Positions 53,974 through 62,431 of a DNA stretch of 64,000 bases are shown here, piece by piece. Within the stretch, counting starts at the first letter, position 1; every line of letters starts with the position of its first letter. The stretch is from assembly GCA_038253945.1 (NCBI GenBank), contig JBBSGR010000011.1, forward strand, positions 31,049-95,048, read 5' to 3'. The position numbers and the translations under genes are program-made. Source of the DNA: JBBRYW01 sp038253945. Lineage in GTDB: Bacteria > Actinomycetota > Thermoleophilia > Gaiellales > Gaiellaceae. The notes below the pieces were generated by a model that had not been told where the DNA came from, ran no database searches, and saw only the letters and a program-made list of their open reading frames with translations.

Positions 53974-55215
53974 ATGCTCAGCGTCCCGCGCGGCGCCGCG
54001 CTCTACATCGGCGCGCTGATCGGCCCGGGGCTCCTGCTCGTTCCCTCGCTCGCGGCTCAGGCGGCAGGCCCGGCGGCGATCATCGCCTGGGCGGGACTGC
54101 TGGTCCTCTCTGCGCCGCTCGCGATCACCTTCGCCGCGCTCGGGGTGCGCCACCCGGTCGCGGGCGGAGTCTCGGCCTACGTGCGGGATGCCTTCGGCGA
54201 ATCGGCCGCCGCCGTCACGGGTGCGTGCTTCATGGCCGCGGTGCTCTTCGGCGGACCGGCGATTGCGCTGATCGGCGGCTACTACGTGGCCGACCTCACC
54301 GGATCGGGCATGCCGGTCGCCGTGACGGTGGGCGTCGTCATGTATGGGACAGTCGTCGTCGCGAACGCGGTCGGCCTGCGACTCTCCTCCGGCTTCCAGC
54401 TCGCGCTCTCCGCCGTCCTCGTCGCGGTCGTGGTGGTGGCCGTGGCCGTCGCCCTGCCGACGCGCGCGTCGCACAACTGGAGCCCGTTCGCGCCCCACGG
54501 CTGGTGGGCGGCCGGCACCGCCGCGAACATCCTGATCTGGCTCTTCGTCGGGTGGGAGGCGATGGCGCAGCTCGCCGGTGACTTCCGCGACCCGGCGCGC
54601 GACCTGCCGCGGGCGATGGCGCTCGCATTCGCCGTGATCACGGCGCTCTACGCAGGCCTCGCCGTCGCCACGATCACGGTCACGGCCGGGAGCGGCTCGC
54701 GCGTCCCGCTTGCGGACCTGATCGCCGTCGGATTCGGTCGGGCCGGACGCGAGGCGACGGCAGTGCTGGCGGTCGCCCTGACGATGGGGACGATGAACGT
54801 CTACATCGGCTCGTCGGCGAAGCTGACCGCGGCGCTCGCGAGGGAACGAGCGCTGCCGCCGTGGCTCGCGGGCGACGCCCACCGCAGCGTGCCGAGGAGG
54901 CCGATGCTCGCGCTCGCCGCCACCGCGGTCGTCGTGCTCGCTGCGCTCGTGGCCGGGTTCAGCAGCACGAGCGCGCTGATTCGTGCCACCTCGGCGTGCT
55001 TCATCGTCGTGTACGTGCTTGCGCTCGCGTCTGCGGCGAAACGACTCGAGGGACGCCTGCGCGCGGCGGCGATCGTCGCGCTCGCGCTCGTCTGCGTCGT
55101 CGCCGTGTTCTCGTCCGCGTTCCTGCTCGTCCCGGCCGCGGCGGCTGTAGCGTCCGTCACGCTCCGGGCTCGCGCCGGGCGCAGGCGGGAGCAGGTCGCA
55201 CGCGCGCTTCGCTGA
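53974..55215 (+). CDS. APC-family amino acid permease
   Basis: A 413-aa protein with about 12 segments. ALYIGALIGPGLLLVPSLAA carries the glycine-rich first helix of the APC superfamily, and FVGWEAMAQLAGDFRDPARD is the conserved loop after helix 6. It looks complete, unlike its neighbours on the left. It imports or exchanges amino acids; the substrate is unknown. ATG 53974 directly follows a TTG that is also in frame. Confidence 0.88.
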   Translation: MLSVPRGAALYIGALIGPGLLLVPSLAAQAAGPAAIIAWAGLLVLSAPLAITFAALGVRHPVAGGVSAYVRDAFGESAAAVTGACFMAAVLFGGPAIALIGGYYVADLTGSGMPVAVTVGVVMYGTVVVANAVGLRLSSGFQLALSAVLVAVVVVAVAVALPTRASHNWSPFAPHGWWAAGTAANILIWLFVGWEAMAQLAGDFRDPARDLPRAMALAFAVITALYAGLAVATITVTAGSGSRVPLADLIAVGFGRAGREATAVLAVALTMGTMNVYIGSSAKLTAALARERALPPWLAGDAHRSVPRRPMLALAATAVVVLAALVAGFSSTSALIRATSACFIVVYVLALASAAKRLEGRLRAAAIVALALVCVVAVFSSAFLLVPAAAAVASVTLRARAGRRREQVARALR

Positions 55216-55436
55216 GCGCGTTCAGCCGATCGGCAGCCGGATGAGGAAGCGTCCGCCGCCCAAAGACTGCTCTCGGCGGTGACGGCTTGCCGTACGTCGC
55301 GTCGTGTGCTCGGATCGATGATCCGCAGCCCGGGGCCGTCACACGACGTGCTGCCTCCGCTTGACGGCTGACGGAATCGCCATCCTCGCCTGCGTTCTTG
55401 GCGCACCTCGGGTTCGACGCAACCTCCTCGTGAAGG

Positions 55437-55625
55437 TTGTCGTGGGTCGTCAAAGCAGCTGGGTTCGTTAGGCGCGGTGCGGCCAGACACCCGGCGACGA
55501 TCGCCTACATCGAACGCCGCCTCCAGGAAGGCGAGATCCGGCGCGAAGCAAACCGCTGCCTCAAGCGCTACCTCGCCCGCAGCCTCTACCGCCTACTTGA
55601 ACACGGAGCGCCGCGGACCACTTGA
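55437..55625 (+). mobile_element. IS110-family transposase C-terminal remnant
   Basis: The 62-codon frame ends ATIAYIERRLQEGEIRREAN and RCLKRYLARSLYRLLEHG, the typical tail of IS110-type transposases. The DEDD domain and most of the second domain are absent. The flanks 55216-55436 and 55626-55843 hold no recognisable gene. Confidence 0.55.
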
Positions 55626-55843
55626 CAGAGATAGAAGCATCGCTCGCTCAAGGGAGCGCCCTCGGCCTTCCGCGCAACCGGCCAGGTGACGGGGCACCGA
55701 TGACTTTCGGGCGGCAGTGGCGTCCGAAGCAAGAGAGACAGGCCACAGAGGCCGCGGCCACGCCGGCGCTGCGGCCCGGAACAGGCGCGTTCCCGTAGCA
55801 AGCACGGTCCCCAAGACGACCCGAGACCAAGGAGGGTCTGATC

Positions 55844-56419
55844 ATGCGGAAACTGATAGCGACGGTGTTCAACTACTCGCTCGACGGCCTACTCGCCGAC
55901 GAGGGCACCGAGTTTTGGAAGTTCTGCTTCGACCTGCCCGAAAACCGTGAGCCCGACGACCCGGCGCAACTCGACTTTCTCCAGAGCGCGTACGCGCACA
56001 TCATGGGCCGCACCGCCTATGAGGGCATCTCCGGGTCCATGACAACGTCCACCGACCACCCCTTCGCCGACATCCTGAACGCCGGGCGCAAGGTCGTCTT
56101 CTCCCGAACCCTGGAGACGGCCGACTGGGCCAACACCACCATCGCCGCTGGTGACACGGCAGAAGAGATCGACAAGCTCAGGCAAGGCGACGACGGCCAC
56201 ATCGTGGTCTGGGGCGGCGTCACCCTCTGGCGGTCGCTCATGCGGCTCGACCTGATCGACGAGCTCCAGGTGAGCATGTTCCCCTACGTTGCGGGCGAGG
56301 GCACCCGGCTGTTCGACGGCGTCCCCAAGTCCTACCCGCTCGACCTGGTTTCCAGCACCGCCTCCCGCAACGGGATCATCGAACTGCAGTACCGGCGGCA
56401 CCGCTACCCTGGTCACTGA
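55844..56419 (+). CDS. Dihydrofolate reductase-family (RibD C-terminal-like) protein
   Basis: A 191-aa protein with DHFR-fold blocks RKLIATVFNYSLDGLLAD, HIMGRTAYEGISG, KVVFSRTLETADW and VVWGGVTLWRSLMRLDLIDE. Such proteins are NADPH-dependent reductases of unknown substrate. The start ATG 55844 follows AAGGAGGGTCTGATC, a strong Shine-Dalgarno. Confidence 0.85.
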   Translation: MRKLIATVFNYSLDGLLADEGTEFWKFCFDLPENREPDDPAQLDFLQSAYAHIMGRTAYEGISGSMTTSTDHPFADILNAGRKVVFSRTLETADWANTTIAAGDTAEEIDKLRQGDDGHIVVWGGVTLWRSLMRLDLIDELQVSMFPYVAGEGTRLFDGVPKSYPLDLVSSTASRNGIIELQYRRHRYPGH

Positions 56420-56480
56420 CGCCGTCGCGACCATTCTGACCAAGCTGGGCGCGCCGCGGCACGCAGAGGCGCCACACTCG

Positions 56481-56505
56481 GGGAACATTTCTGCGCACTG
56501 GTCTA
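56481..56505 (-). repeat. Interspersed repeat copy 1 (diverged)
   Basis: Read on the minus strand it has GACCAGTGCGCAG then AAATGTTCC, a diverged version of the 26-bp repeat. It lies between the DHFR-like gene and the GFA remnant. Confidence 0.4.
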
Positions 56506-56532
56506 CTGCACGGTTGCGTAGCATCTGCGCGC

Positions 56533-56712
56533 GTGGAGGCGGGAGTACGCACGGGCGGATGTCTCTGCGGGGCGGTCCGCTACAGCGTTCGCGGTGACCC
56601 TGTGCATGTTCGGCGTTAGCTGAAACCCGAAGACGAGATCTGGGTGAAGCGACGCGAGAGCTGGATACCGCAGGTCGAGGGCGCAGCGCAGCACGACGAG
56701 AAATCAAGCTGA
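56533..56712 (+). pseudogene. GFA-domain gene remnant (internal deletion and in-frame stop)
   Basis: GTG 56533 opens VRTGGCLCGAVRYSVRGDPV, the start of a GFA/formaldehyde-activating-fold protein, then TAG at 56617. The same frame continues KPEDEIWVKRRESWIPQVEG to 56712, the C-terminus. The central zinc-binding region is deleted. Confidence 0.65.
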
Positions 56713-56739
56713 AGTCGTCTCGATCCCGCCGTCCTCCAG

Positions 56740-56765
56740 TGACATTCGCGAACGCTGGCCCAGAC
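56740..56765 (-). repeat. Interspersed repeat copy 2
   Basis: The minus strand reads GTCTGGGCCAGCGTTC then GCGAATGTCA. It fills the gap between the GFA remnant and the methyltransferase gene. Confidence 0.7.
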
Positions 56766-56779
56766 GAGTGTGGACTGGC

Positions 56780-57508
56780 TCACGCCGGACGTCGCGCGAA
56801 GAAGACGAACTCGCGGCCGGGCCTATCGGGGGCATCCCTCACGGCCTCAAGAACGAAACTGGCGGCCCTTAGCTGCGCTTCGACCTCGGCACGTTGACGG
56901 AACCGCAGGGTCGAGTCGGATGTGAGTAGGTCGCCGCTGGCGCGGAATGAATAGGTCGCTCTGAAACTCACAAGAGGCAGAGCGAGATCCGTCAGTTCGT
57001 TCCACTTCTCGACCTCGCCGGCGTCTTCGATGTCGACCACCTGGCGCGTCCGATCCCGTGTCCACTCCTCCCAGCCTCGAAAGGCGGGGTCGCGCGTCTC
57101 GAACACGAGGTAACCGTTCGGCCTCAGCGCCTCGTAAACGGCGCGAAGCGTTGCCTCCCACGCCTCCCGATCGGTGATTGCTTGAGCAACGTTCCCGGTC
57201 ATGGTCGCGAGATCGACCTCCAGCGACGGCAGGGCTGAGGCATCGCCCACGATCCACCGAACCCGCTCCGCACCAGGTTTGCCGCGCGCAACGGCGATCG
57301 AGGCCGGGGCTGGATCTAGCCCCGTTGCCTCGAAACCCTCCCGTGCGAGCAGGACCGCGAACGTGCCGGTCCCACAACCCACATCCAAGACGCGCCGTGC
57401 GCCCAACTCCCGAGCGATCGCGAGATAGACGTCGAGATCGCTGCGGTCGGCGTCGAAGGCGTCGTAGACGGCCGCGAGGCGCGGATGCTCGAACGCGAGG
57501 TCAGGCAT
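56780..57508 (-). CDS. Class I SAM-dependent methyltransferase
   Basis: A 242-aa enzyme with VLDVGCGTGTFAVLLAREGF, TGLDPAPASIAVAR, VGDASALPSLEVDLATMTGN and LRPNGYLVFETRDPAFRGWE. The start is set at ATG 57508 (MPDLAFEHPRLAAVYDAF), where the family begins. The acceptor is unknown. The gene is flanked by repeat copies 2 and 3. Confidence 0.85.
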   Translation of the reverse strand: MPDLAFEHPRLAAVYDAFDADRSDLDVYLAIARELGARRVLDVGCGTGTFAVLLAREGFEATGLDPAPASIAVARGKPGAERVRWIVGDASALPSLEVDLATMTGNVAQAITDREAWEATLRAVYEALRPNGYLVFETRDPAFRGWEEWTRDRTRQVVDIEDAGEVEKWNELTDLALPLVSFRATYSFRASGDLLTSDSTLRFRQRAEVEAQLRAASFVLEAVRDAPDRPGREFVFFARRPA

Positions 57509-57562
57509 CGCAACCCACGATACGCACCCGCTCCCGCCACCGACTTTCACCGAGTGTCAGGG

Positions 57563-57587
57563 TGCATGCGCGAACACTGGCGCAGGC
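57563..57587 (-). repeat. Interspersed repeat copy 3
   Basis: The minus strand reads GCCTGCGCCAGTGTTC then GCGCATGCA. It lies between the methyltransferase start and the GFA stop. Confidence 0.65.
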
Positions 57588-57605
57588 GCGTGACCTCTCC
57601 TCCGG

Positions 57606-58040
57606 TTAGCTCACGTGTTCGATGTCGTCTGGAAGCCGCAGCCACGAATGTCGCCGCTCCTCCCAGACCGACCTCGTCGGCGCAGGGAAGGAAGGATCCG
57701 CGAACGCACCCACCGGGACGGCCACAATTCCAGGCGTGGCCTCCGTGGTGTAGAACACGGTCGCGCCGCAGTCCGGACAGAAGTGGAAGAAGGCGCGTTT
57801 CTCTCCCTCGTCTGAGACGCGGATGTACTGCCGCGAGGCGCCCTCCGTCGTTACCTGCTCGGCGTCGAATCGCGCTTGGACACCGAAGACGCTTCCAGTT
57901 CGACGCTGGCAGGCGAGACAGTGACAGATCGAGACTCGAACCGGCTCTCCCTCGACGGTGAGTCGGAGCTGCTCACAACTACACGCGGCGAGTCGAGTGC
58001 TCACGAGCGGGATCGTAGACAGAGTCGGCTCAATGGACAT
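57606..58040 (-). CDS. GFA-family (glutathione-dependent formaldehyde-activating-like) zinc protein
   Basis: 144 aa from ATG 58040 (or 153 from 58067). Zinc cysteines are in AACSCEQLRL, ICHCLACQRRTGSVFGVQA and FCPDCGATVF. These proteins have a CENP-V/GFA fold. Most members have no proven reaction. The probable start overlaps repeat copy 4. Confidence 0.82.
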   Translation of the reverse strand: MSIEPTLSTIPLVSTRLAACSCEQLRLTVEGEPVRVSICHCLACQRRTGSVFGVQARFDAEQVTTEGASRQYIRVSDEGEKRAFFHFCPDCGATVFYTTEATPGIVAVPVGAFADPSFPAPTRSVWEERRHSWLRLPDDIEHVS

Positions 58041-58055
58041 TCGCTGGCCCAGCCG
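58035..58055 (-). repeat. Interspersed repeat copy 4 (5-6 bases shorter)
   Basis: The minus strand reads GGCTGGGCCAGC directly followed by GAATGTCC, missing the GTTCG-type centre. It overlaps the GFA start codon. Confidence 0.6.
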
Positions 58056-58067
58056 AACGGCTGACAT

Positions 58068-58393
58068 CTATGACGGTCGCTATCCCGGATCTTGCCTACT
58101 ACGCCAGCGGCTAGTCAGCCCACCAATCGCGCTGGCCATCGACGTCTTACGCTCCATCATCGTTCGTCCAATGTCCAGCGGTTTTCCTTCGGCGCGGGCG
58201 TCCCAGGCATTGTGCGAACCGGCGGCGCTTGCGGCCCTTGTTAGGTCGCGGCGCGCGCTGCGCGGACGGGGTGGCGCCGGGCCTCGGCGTACAGCGGGTC
58301 CGGGGCCAGGTCGAGGCCATCTGGCTAGGCGATGGTTCGTCGGTCACGATGTCGACGAAGCCGACAACGGTGCCGTCCTCGCTCGGGTGCAGG
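58068..58393. other. Gene-free stretch
   Basis: No frame here looks coding. On the minus strand around 58310-58375 a short piece (GTVVGFVDIVTDEP) recalls the core of an acetyltransferase or similar protein but is too short to assign. This is likely gene debris. Confidence 0.4.
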
Positions 58394-59218
58394 TCACTCG
58401 GGCTTCGGGCGCCAGAGCCAGCGGAGCGCGTCGGGCAGGATCACGCCGTCGTGGTTTCCGTTGTGGCCGCCGTCTCCGAGAACGAAGCGGAAGTCGTAAC
58501 CGCGTTCCGCAAGGGCCGCGGCGACCTGCATGTTCTCGCTGAAGAAGTTGTACCGAGGAGCGTCCCAGTTGAGGTCCCGGGTCACGGTGTGCAGGAAGAT
58601 GCGCAACGGCTTCGCCGACGTATCCCGAATCAGGTGTGGATACCGATTGCCGCCATCGAGTTGCGCGAAGGCGCCGACGAAGCTCAGGACCCGGCGGAAC
58701 CGGTCGGGGCGCATCCAGCCAACCGTGAACGCGCAGACCCCGCCGCTGCTCCCGCCGCCGATCGCCCACTGGTCGGGGTCGTCCATGATCGCGTAGCGCA
58801 TCTGAACAGCCGGGAGGATCTCCGTCAGCAGGAACGTCGCGTACGCATCGCTGAACGCGTCGTATTCGGCGTTCCGCTGCCCTGGTTCCCCCGGCGCGAC
58901 GAAGACGCCGATCGTGACGGGCATCTCGCCTCGGTGAATCAAATTGTCGAAGACGACCGGGGCGCGCGCCTCGAAGTGGAGGTCGAGGTACCACTCGGCG
59001 TCCTGAAACACCATCAGCGATGCCGGCTCCGAGTCGGTGTACCGAGCCGGAACATACACCCAGTAGCGGCGGTGTGTCCCTGGGAAGACGCGGCTCGCGT
59101 TCCACTCGTAGTCGTGGATCTCGCCGCGCGGGATACCGGGCTGGGGAAACGAGTCAGGGCCGTGCGCGTAGCGGCCGGGAAACTCGGTCGGATGGCGAAC
59201 GTACGGGATTTCAGTCAC
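58394..59218 (-). CDS. Enterochelin-esterase-like alpha/beta hydrolase
   Basis: A 274-aa esterase-D/Fes-type hydrolase. RRYWVYVPARY and SLMVFQDAEWYL open the fold, the nucleophile lies in AIGGGSSGGVCAF and the catalytic His in LGDGGHNGNHDG. GTG 59218 is chosen because GGAGG lies 6 bases upstream (59225-59229). The substrate is unknown. Confidence 0.82.
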   Translation of the reverse strand: MTEIPYVRHPTEFPGRYAHGPDSFPQPGIPRGEIHDYEWNASRVFPGTHRRYWVYVPARYTDSEPASLMVFQDAEWYLDLHFEARAPVVFDNLIHRGEMPVTIGVFVAPGEPGQRNAEYDAFSDAYATFLLTEILPAVQMRYAIMDDPDQWAIGGGSSGGVCAFTVGWMRPDRFRRVLSFVGAFAQLDGGNRYPHLIRDTSAKPLRIFLHTVTRDLNWDAPRYNFFSENMQVAAALAERGYDFRFVLGDGGHNGNHDGVILPDALRWLWRPKPE

Positions 59219-59343
59219 TTCTGACCTCCAGAGACACAGGAAAAGCCGCGGCGCGGGTGGCGCACCACGGACGACGTCGAGGATCAAGAAGTGGCCTACA
59301 TCGGTCGCCGACTCTAACAGGGGCCAGCGACGCTTCTACGCTC

Positions 59344-59369
59344 GCCTGAGCGAGCGTTCAGGAATGTCC
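59344..59369 (+). repeat. Interspersed repeat copy 5
   Basis: GCCTGAGCGAGCGTTC then AGGAATGTCC, 21 of 26 identical to copy 9. It overlaps the stop of the next small gene. From here on the repeats point rightward. Confidence 0.7.
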
Positions 59370-59657
59370 CTTGAGGCGCCTCAAATTCAAGGGCGGCTCG
59401 GGCGCGAGCGTTGGAATCCAACCCGCGAGGTGCAACCAGCTATCGGCGCTCGCCACCTTGCCGTAGATCACGTATTCCTGGTCTTGCACTGGAACCCCGC
59501 GGCGGCTCGCTGGTCCCTCGTCCGACGCGAGCGCCGTTTCCGCCCATTGGATCGCTTCGCGAACGTCCTGAGCACCAATGAGATCGAACGTCATCTCCTC
59601 CCACCCCATCGGCGCCCCGGGGAAGGGACTCCATCCAATCCGCGGCGCCACATCCAC
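59358..59657 (-). CDS. Hypothetical 99-aa protein
   Basis: MTFDLIGAQDVREAIQWAET and QEYVIYGKVASADSWLHLAG look like a real folded domain, but no family is recognised. The start is GTG 59657. The last codons lie inside repeat copy 5. Confidence 0.4.
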   Translation of the reverse strand: MDVAPRIGWSPFPGAPMGWEEMTFDLIGAQDVREAIQWAETALASDEGPASRRGVPVQDQEYVIYGKVASADSWLHLAGWIPTLAPEPPLNLRRLKGHS

Positions 59658-59776
59658 GTTTCGTCTCGCAGGCTGCTCCCAGAGGTAACGCGGTACGCGG
59701 CGGCCAGCTCACAGGGCTCGTTCTCATAATCGGGGTACTGCGCAGGGGCGTTTCTACTCAATCGAGCCTGCATGTC

Positions 59777-60528
59777 ATGACGAGCTCCACCCACGAGAAC
59801 CTGTCCGGAGCCGGGACGAGGCGGTTGCGTTCTCCCGCTACCAGCCGGTGACGCATACGAGCTGCCACTGGCTCGTAGACGGAGGCGCTGCCTCGCTCTA
59901 TGTGCACGGGCCGAGGACAGCCTTCGTGCACCTGGTCGTCGAGCCTCACCGTCGGCGATGCGGCATTGGTTTGGTGCGGTTGCGAAGGCGCGGGTAGTGC
60001 AGTCGGTACTCGACCTCCTGGAGCGGATCTGCCGGAGCCGCAGGTACCGGAGGGCTTTCGCCTTGTCACGTGGATCGGCCGCGTCCCCGACGAGCACCTC
60101 GCAGCTTATGTGGACGCCCGGGAAGCGATGAACGATGCACCGCAGCCGGAGGGAATGGAGATCGCAAGTTCGACCGCTGAGACTGTACGCGCGTCCGAGG
60201 AATCGCTCGTTCACGTCAGCGTGAGATGCGCCTGACCGTTGCTGTTGATGAGCGTGCGTCGATCGGAGCGTTTACCGAGCTACGGGTTTCGCGCGGCTCG
60301 CCCCTCGGCTTCACCGATGACACCGGAACCGTCGAAGCGTGCCGTCGGAAGGATCTTGCTCGGGCGGTCAAAGTTGAGTTATTGCGACGGCTCCACTCTG
60401 ACCATCCGGAGGTCAGTACGGTCTCTACCTCGAACGCGGAGGAGAACACCGTGATGCGCCAGCTGAACGAGTCGATCGGCTTTCGGCCGACCGTGACCTC
60501 GGTCGCTCTGGACCTTGCCGGGCCGTAG
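59777..60528 (+). pseudogene. Tandem-GNAT acetyltransferase broken by frameshifts
   Basis: An opening frame from ATG 59777 passes to EAVAFSRYQPVTHTSCHWLV and VVEPHRRRCGIGLV (first GNAT), then to FRLVTWIGRVPDEHLAAYVD in another frame, and at about 60226 to GAFTELRVSRGSPLGFTDDT and VSTSNAEENTVMRQLNESIG (second GNAT) ending at 60528. At least three frame changes are needed to rebuild one protein. Confidence 0.65.
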
Positions 60529-60570
60529 CTCGGCGCCGCACACTCACCTGTACCAATGTTCACGGATGCA

Positions 60571-60595
60571 CCCTGAGCGAGCGCGCGTTCCGACG
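60571..60595 (+). repeat. Interspersed repeat copy 6 (weak)
   Basis: CCCTGAGCGAGCGCGCGTTC then CGACG. It starts like copy 5 with two extra bases before GTTC and loses the GAATG end. It lies between the GNAT remnant and the DHFR fragment. Confidence 0.35.
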
Positions 60596-60610
60596 TTCGC
60601 TCCGAACCCG

Positions 60611-60853
60611 TTATCCCCGCAGCCGGTAGCTGAGCCGCACGAACTGCTTGTCGCGGGCAACGTCGACGAGCTCGAGGTCAGCTGCCGTCAACCGACGGGG
60701 AAGCAGCGGAGCTCCACCACCGAGTGTCACCGGCGCGATGCCGACAAAAACCTCGTCCAGCAGGCTGCAGTCGGCGAACTGCCCCACCAGCCCGCCGCCG
60801 CCGACGAGCCAGACGTTTCTGTCTCCCGCCGCTTGCGTCATCTCCTGCGCGCC
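60611..60853 (-). pseudogene. Dihydrofolate reductase-family C-terminal fragment
   Basis: DRNVWLVGGGGLVGQFADCS and LLDEVFVGIAPVTLGGGAPL are the last third of a RibD/DHFR-like protein. Homology stops near 60853; upstream the frame is unrelated. It is truncated next to IS110 sequence. Confidence 0.65.
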
Positions 60854-60896
60854 GTCTGCTGTGCGACAGGCCAGACTGAGAGGTTCTGGGGCGCAG

Positions 60897-61070
60897 TCAC
60901 GCAGCCACCTTTCCGAATTGCGGCCGCTGCGGCCGCAACCGCACGGTGTCTGCAGTAGCCCGAACCGTCTGCGCCAGCACCGCTCCCGTGGGAGCAACAA
61001 CGACCGCGAGCGTGTGCTGATCGTGGTGCGTGTCGACACCAATCACGTAATCCACCTCGTCTGCAAGCAT
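60897..61070 (-). mobile_element. IS110-family transposase N-terminal remnant
   Basis: ATG 61070 opens MLADEVDYVIGVDTHHDQHT followed by LAVVVAPTGAVLAQTVRATA, the start of an IS110 DEDD transposase with its first catalytic Asp, then diverges and stops at 60897. It abuts the DHFR fragment, so insertion and deletion probably explain both truncations. Confidence 0.6.
60917..60937. repeat. Perfect 10-bp palindrome in IS110 remnant
   Basis: TTGCGGCCGC and GCGGCCGCAA flank a single T. It lies where the transposase homology ends, so it may be a deletion scar or hairpin. Confidence 0.5.
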
Positions 61071-61514
61071 CCCGATCGATCCTCCGACTCGATTCGCAGG
61101 GTCCGGATGACGTCGGTCTGATGCAGGGAAGGTGTGGCAGGTCTGTGATGAGTCACGCCGGCAAGGCGGACAAGCTCCTGATCAAGCCAACAGCGGGCGC
61201 CAGACCGGCGTCGCCGTGCACGCCCGGACGATTCATTGCGAAGGCACACACGACGCGGTAGAGGAGCGCGATGACAAGGAACAGCCCGTAGAGAAGGGTT
61301 AGCCAAAACGACTCGGCGGCCCCGGATGGAACCAGGGCCGCTTAATCCAGCGAGACTGGTCCTCTGCCGTCAGGACGGCGAGTAGCCCAACCCAAAGGGA
61401 GCGCGATGCTAACAACCGGGTCGGAAATCATCGCGCCATCCCCGGGTGGGCCGCTTGGCTGGGCCAGGCTTCAGGAATGGTTTCCCGAACGCCGGACGGT
61501 AATGTCCGGAGACC
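61071..61514. other. Gene-free stretch, possibly IS110 left end
   Basis: No frame looks coding. Positions 61071-61250 lie immediately upstream of the IS110 start, where IS110-group elements carry their non-coding end; a bridge-RNA remnant could be here. Repeat copy 7 lies near the right side. Otherwise nothing is recognised. Confidence 0.35.
61457..61482 (+). repeat. Interspersed repeat copy 7
   Basis: GGCTGGGCCAGGCTTC then AGGAATGGTT, 33 bases before the AAC(3) start. Confidence 0.6.
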
Positions 61515-62321
61515 GTGAGCGAGGCGGAAGTGATCGCACGGACGGCTTCGCCGCGCACGGTGGAGACCCTCGCGGCCGATCTTCGCGCGCTCGGTCTGCA
61601 TCCCGGAGCGACGGTGCTCGTGCATTCCTCGCTCTCCGCGCTCGGATGGATCGCCGGCGGGGCCGTCGCCGTGATTCAGGCGCTCCTCGCGGTCGTGGGA
61701 GACGAGGGGACGATCGTGATGCCAGCCCACAGTGGGGATCTCTCCGACCCGGCTGGATGGGAAAATCCACCGGTGCCGCCGGAGTGGGTCAAGACGGTTC
61801 GCGACGCGATGCCCGCCTTTGATCCGCGCGCCACCCCGACAAGGGGCGTCGGGATCGTCGCCGAGGTCTTCCGCAGCTGGCCCGGAGCGGTGCGAAGCTC
61901 GCACCCCCAGGTTTCGTTCGCAGCCTGGGGGCGTGGCGCTGACGAAATCACGAAGAACCACGAGTTGCGGTTCTCGCTGGGCGAGCGCTCACCGCTTGCG
62001 CGCCTATACGACCTCGAGGCCCACGTCGTCCTGCTCGGTGCGAGCTACGGGAGCAATACTTCCTTCCACCTCGCAGAGCATCGAACGGCCAACGCGCGAC
62101 CATGCCGAAGTGGCGCGCCACTGCTCATCGAAGGTGAAAGGGTCTGGCAGTGGTTCGACGACATCGAGGGCCACGCCGAACGCTTCGATGAGCTTGGTGC
62201 GGACTTCGAGCGTGCGCGCGAAGTCGGCAAAGGTTGCGTCGGGTCTGCACAGGCATGCCTTTTTCCCCAGAGAAGCGCCGTGGACTTCGCGGTGGAGTGG
62301 CTGCTCGCACGCGGCTTCTAA
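61515..62321 (+). CDS. AAC(3)-family aminoglycoside N-acetyltransferase
   Basis: A 268-aa enzyme of the antibiotic_NAT family. Motifs are GLHPGATVLVHSSLSALGWI, GTIVMPAHSGDLSDP, FDPRATPTRGVGIVAEVFRS, RSSHPQVSFAAWG and LLGASYGSNTSFHLAEH. It would acetylate the 3-amino group of 2-deoxystreptamine aminoglycosides; whether it gives resistance here is not shown. The GTG start lies 32 bases after a repeat copy. Confidence 0.88.
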   Translation: MSEAEVIARTASPRTVETLAADLRALGLHPGATVLVHSSLSALGWIAGGAVAVIQALLAVVGDEGTIVMPAHSGDLSDPAGWENPPVPPEWVKTVRDAMPAFDPRATPTRGVGIVAEVFRSWPGAVRSSHPQVSFAAWGRGADEITKNHELRFSLGERSPLARLYDLEAHVVLLGASYGSNTSFHLAEHRTANARPCRSGAPLLIEGERVWQWFDDIEGHAERFDELGADFERAREVGKGCVGSAQACLFPQRSAVDFAVEWLLARGF

Positions 62322-62358
62322 GAACGCGTGGCTGGGCGGCTGTGGCTAGGGGTCTCTC

Positions 62359-62384
62359 CCCTGCGCGAGTACTCGGGAATGTTC
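62359..62384 (+). repeat. Interspersed repeat copy 8
   Basis: CCCTGCGCGAGTACTC then GGGAATGTTC. It lies between the AAC(3) and GNAT genes. Confidence 0.65.
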
Positions 62385-62431
62385 CCCGGCGGCAGCCTCG
62401 GTTGGCGAGTGGCTGAGAGTAGGGTCGGCCG

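Noticed and set aside
55466..59322. Integron attC core sites (GTTAGGC at 55466, GTTAGGT near 58239)
   Set aside because: Isolated seven-base matches without a paired inverse core; expected by chance, so no attC was called.
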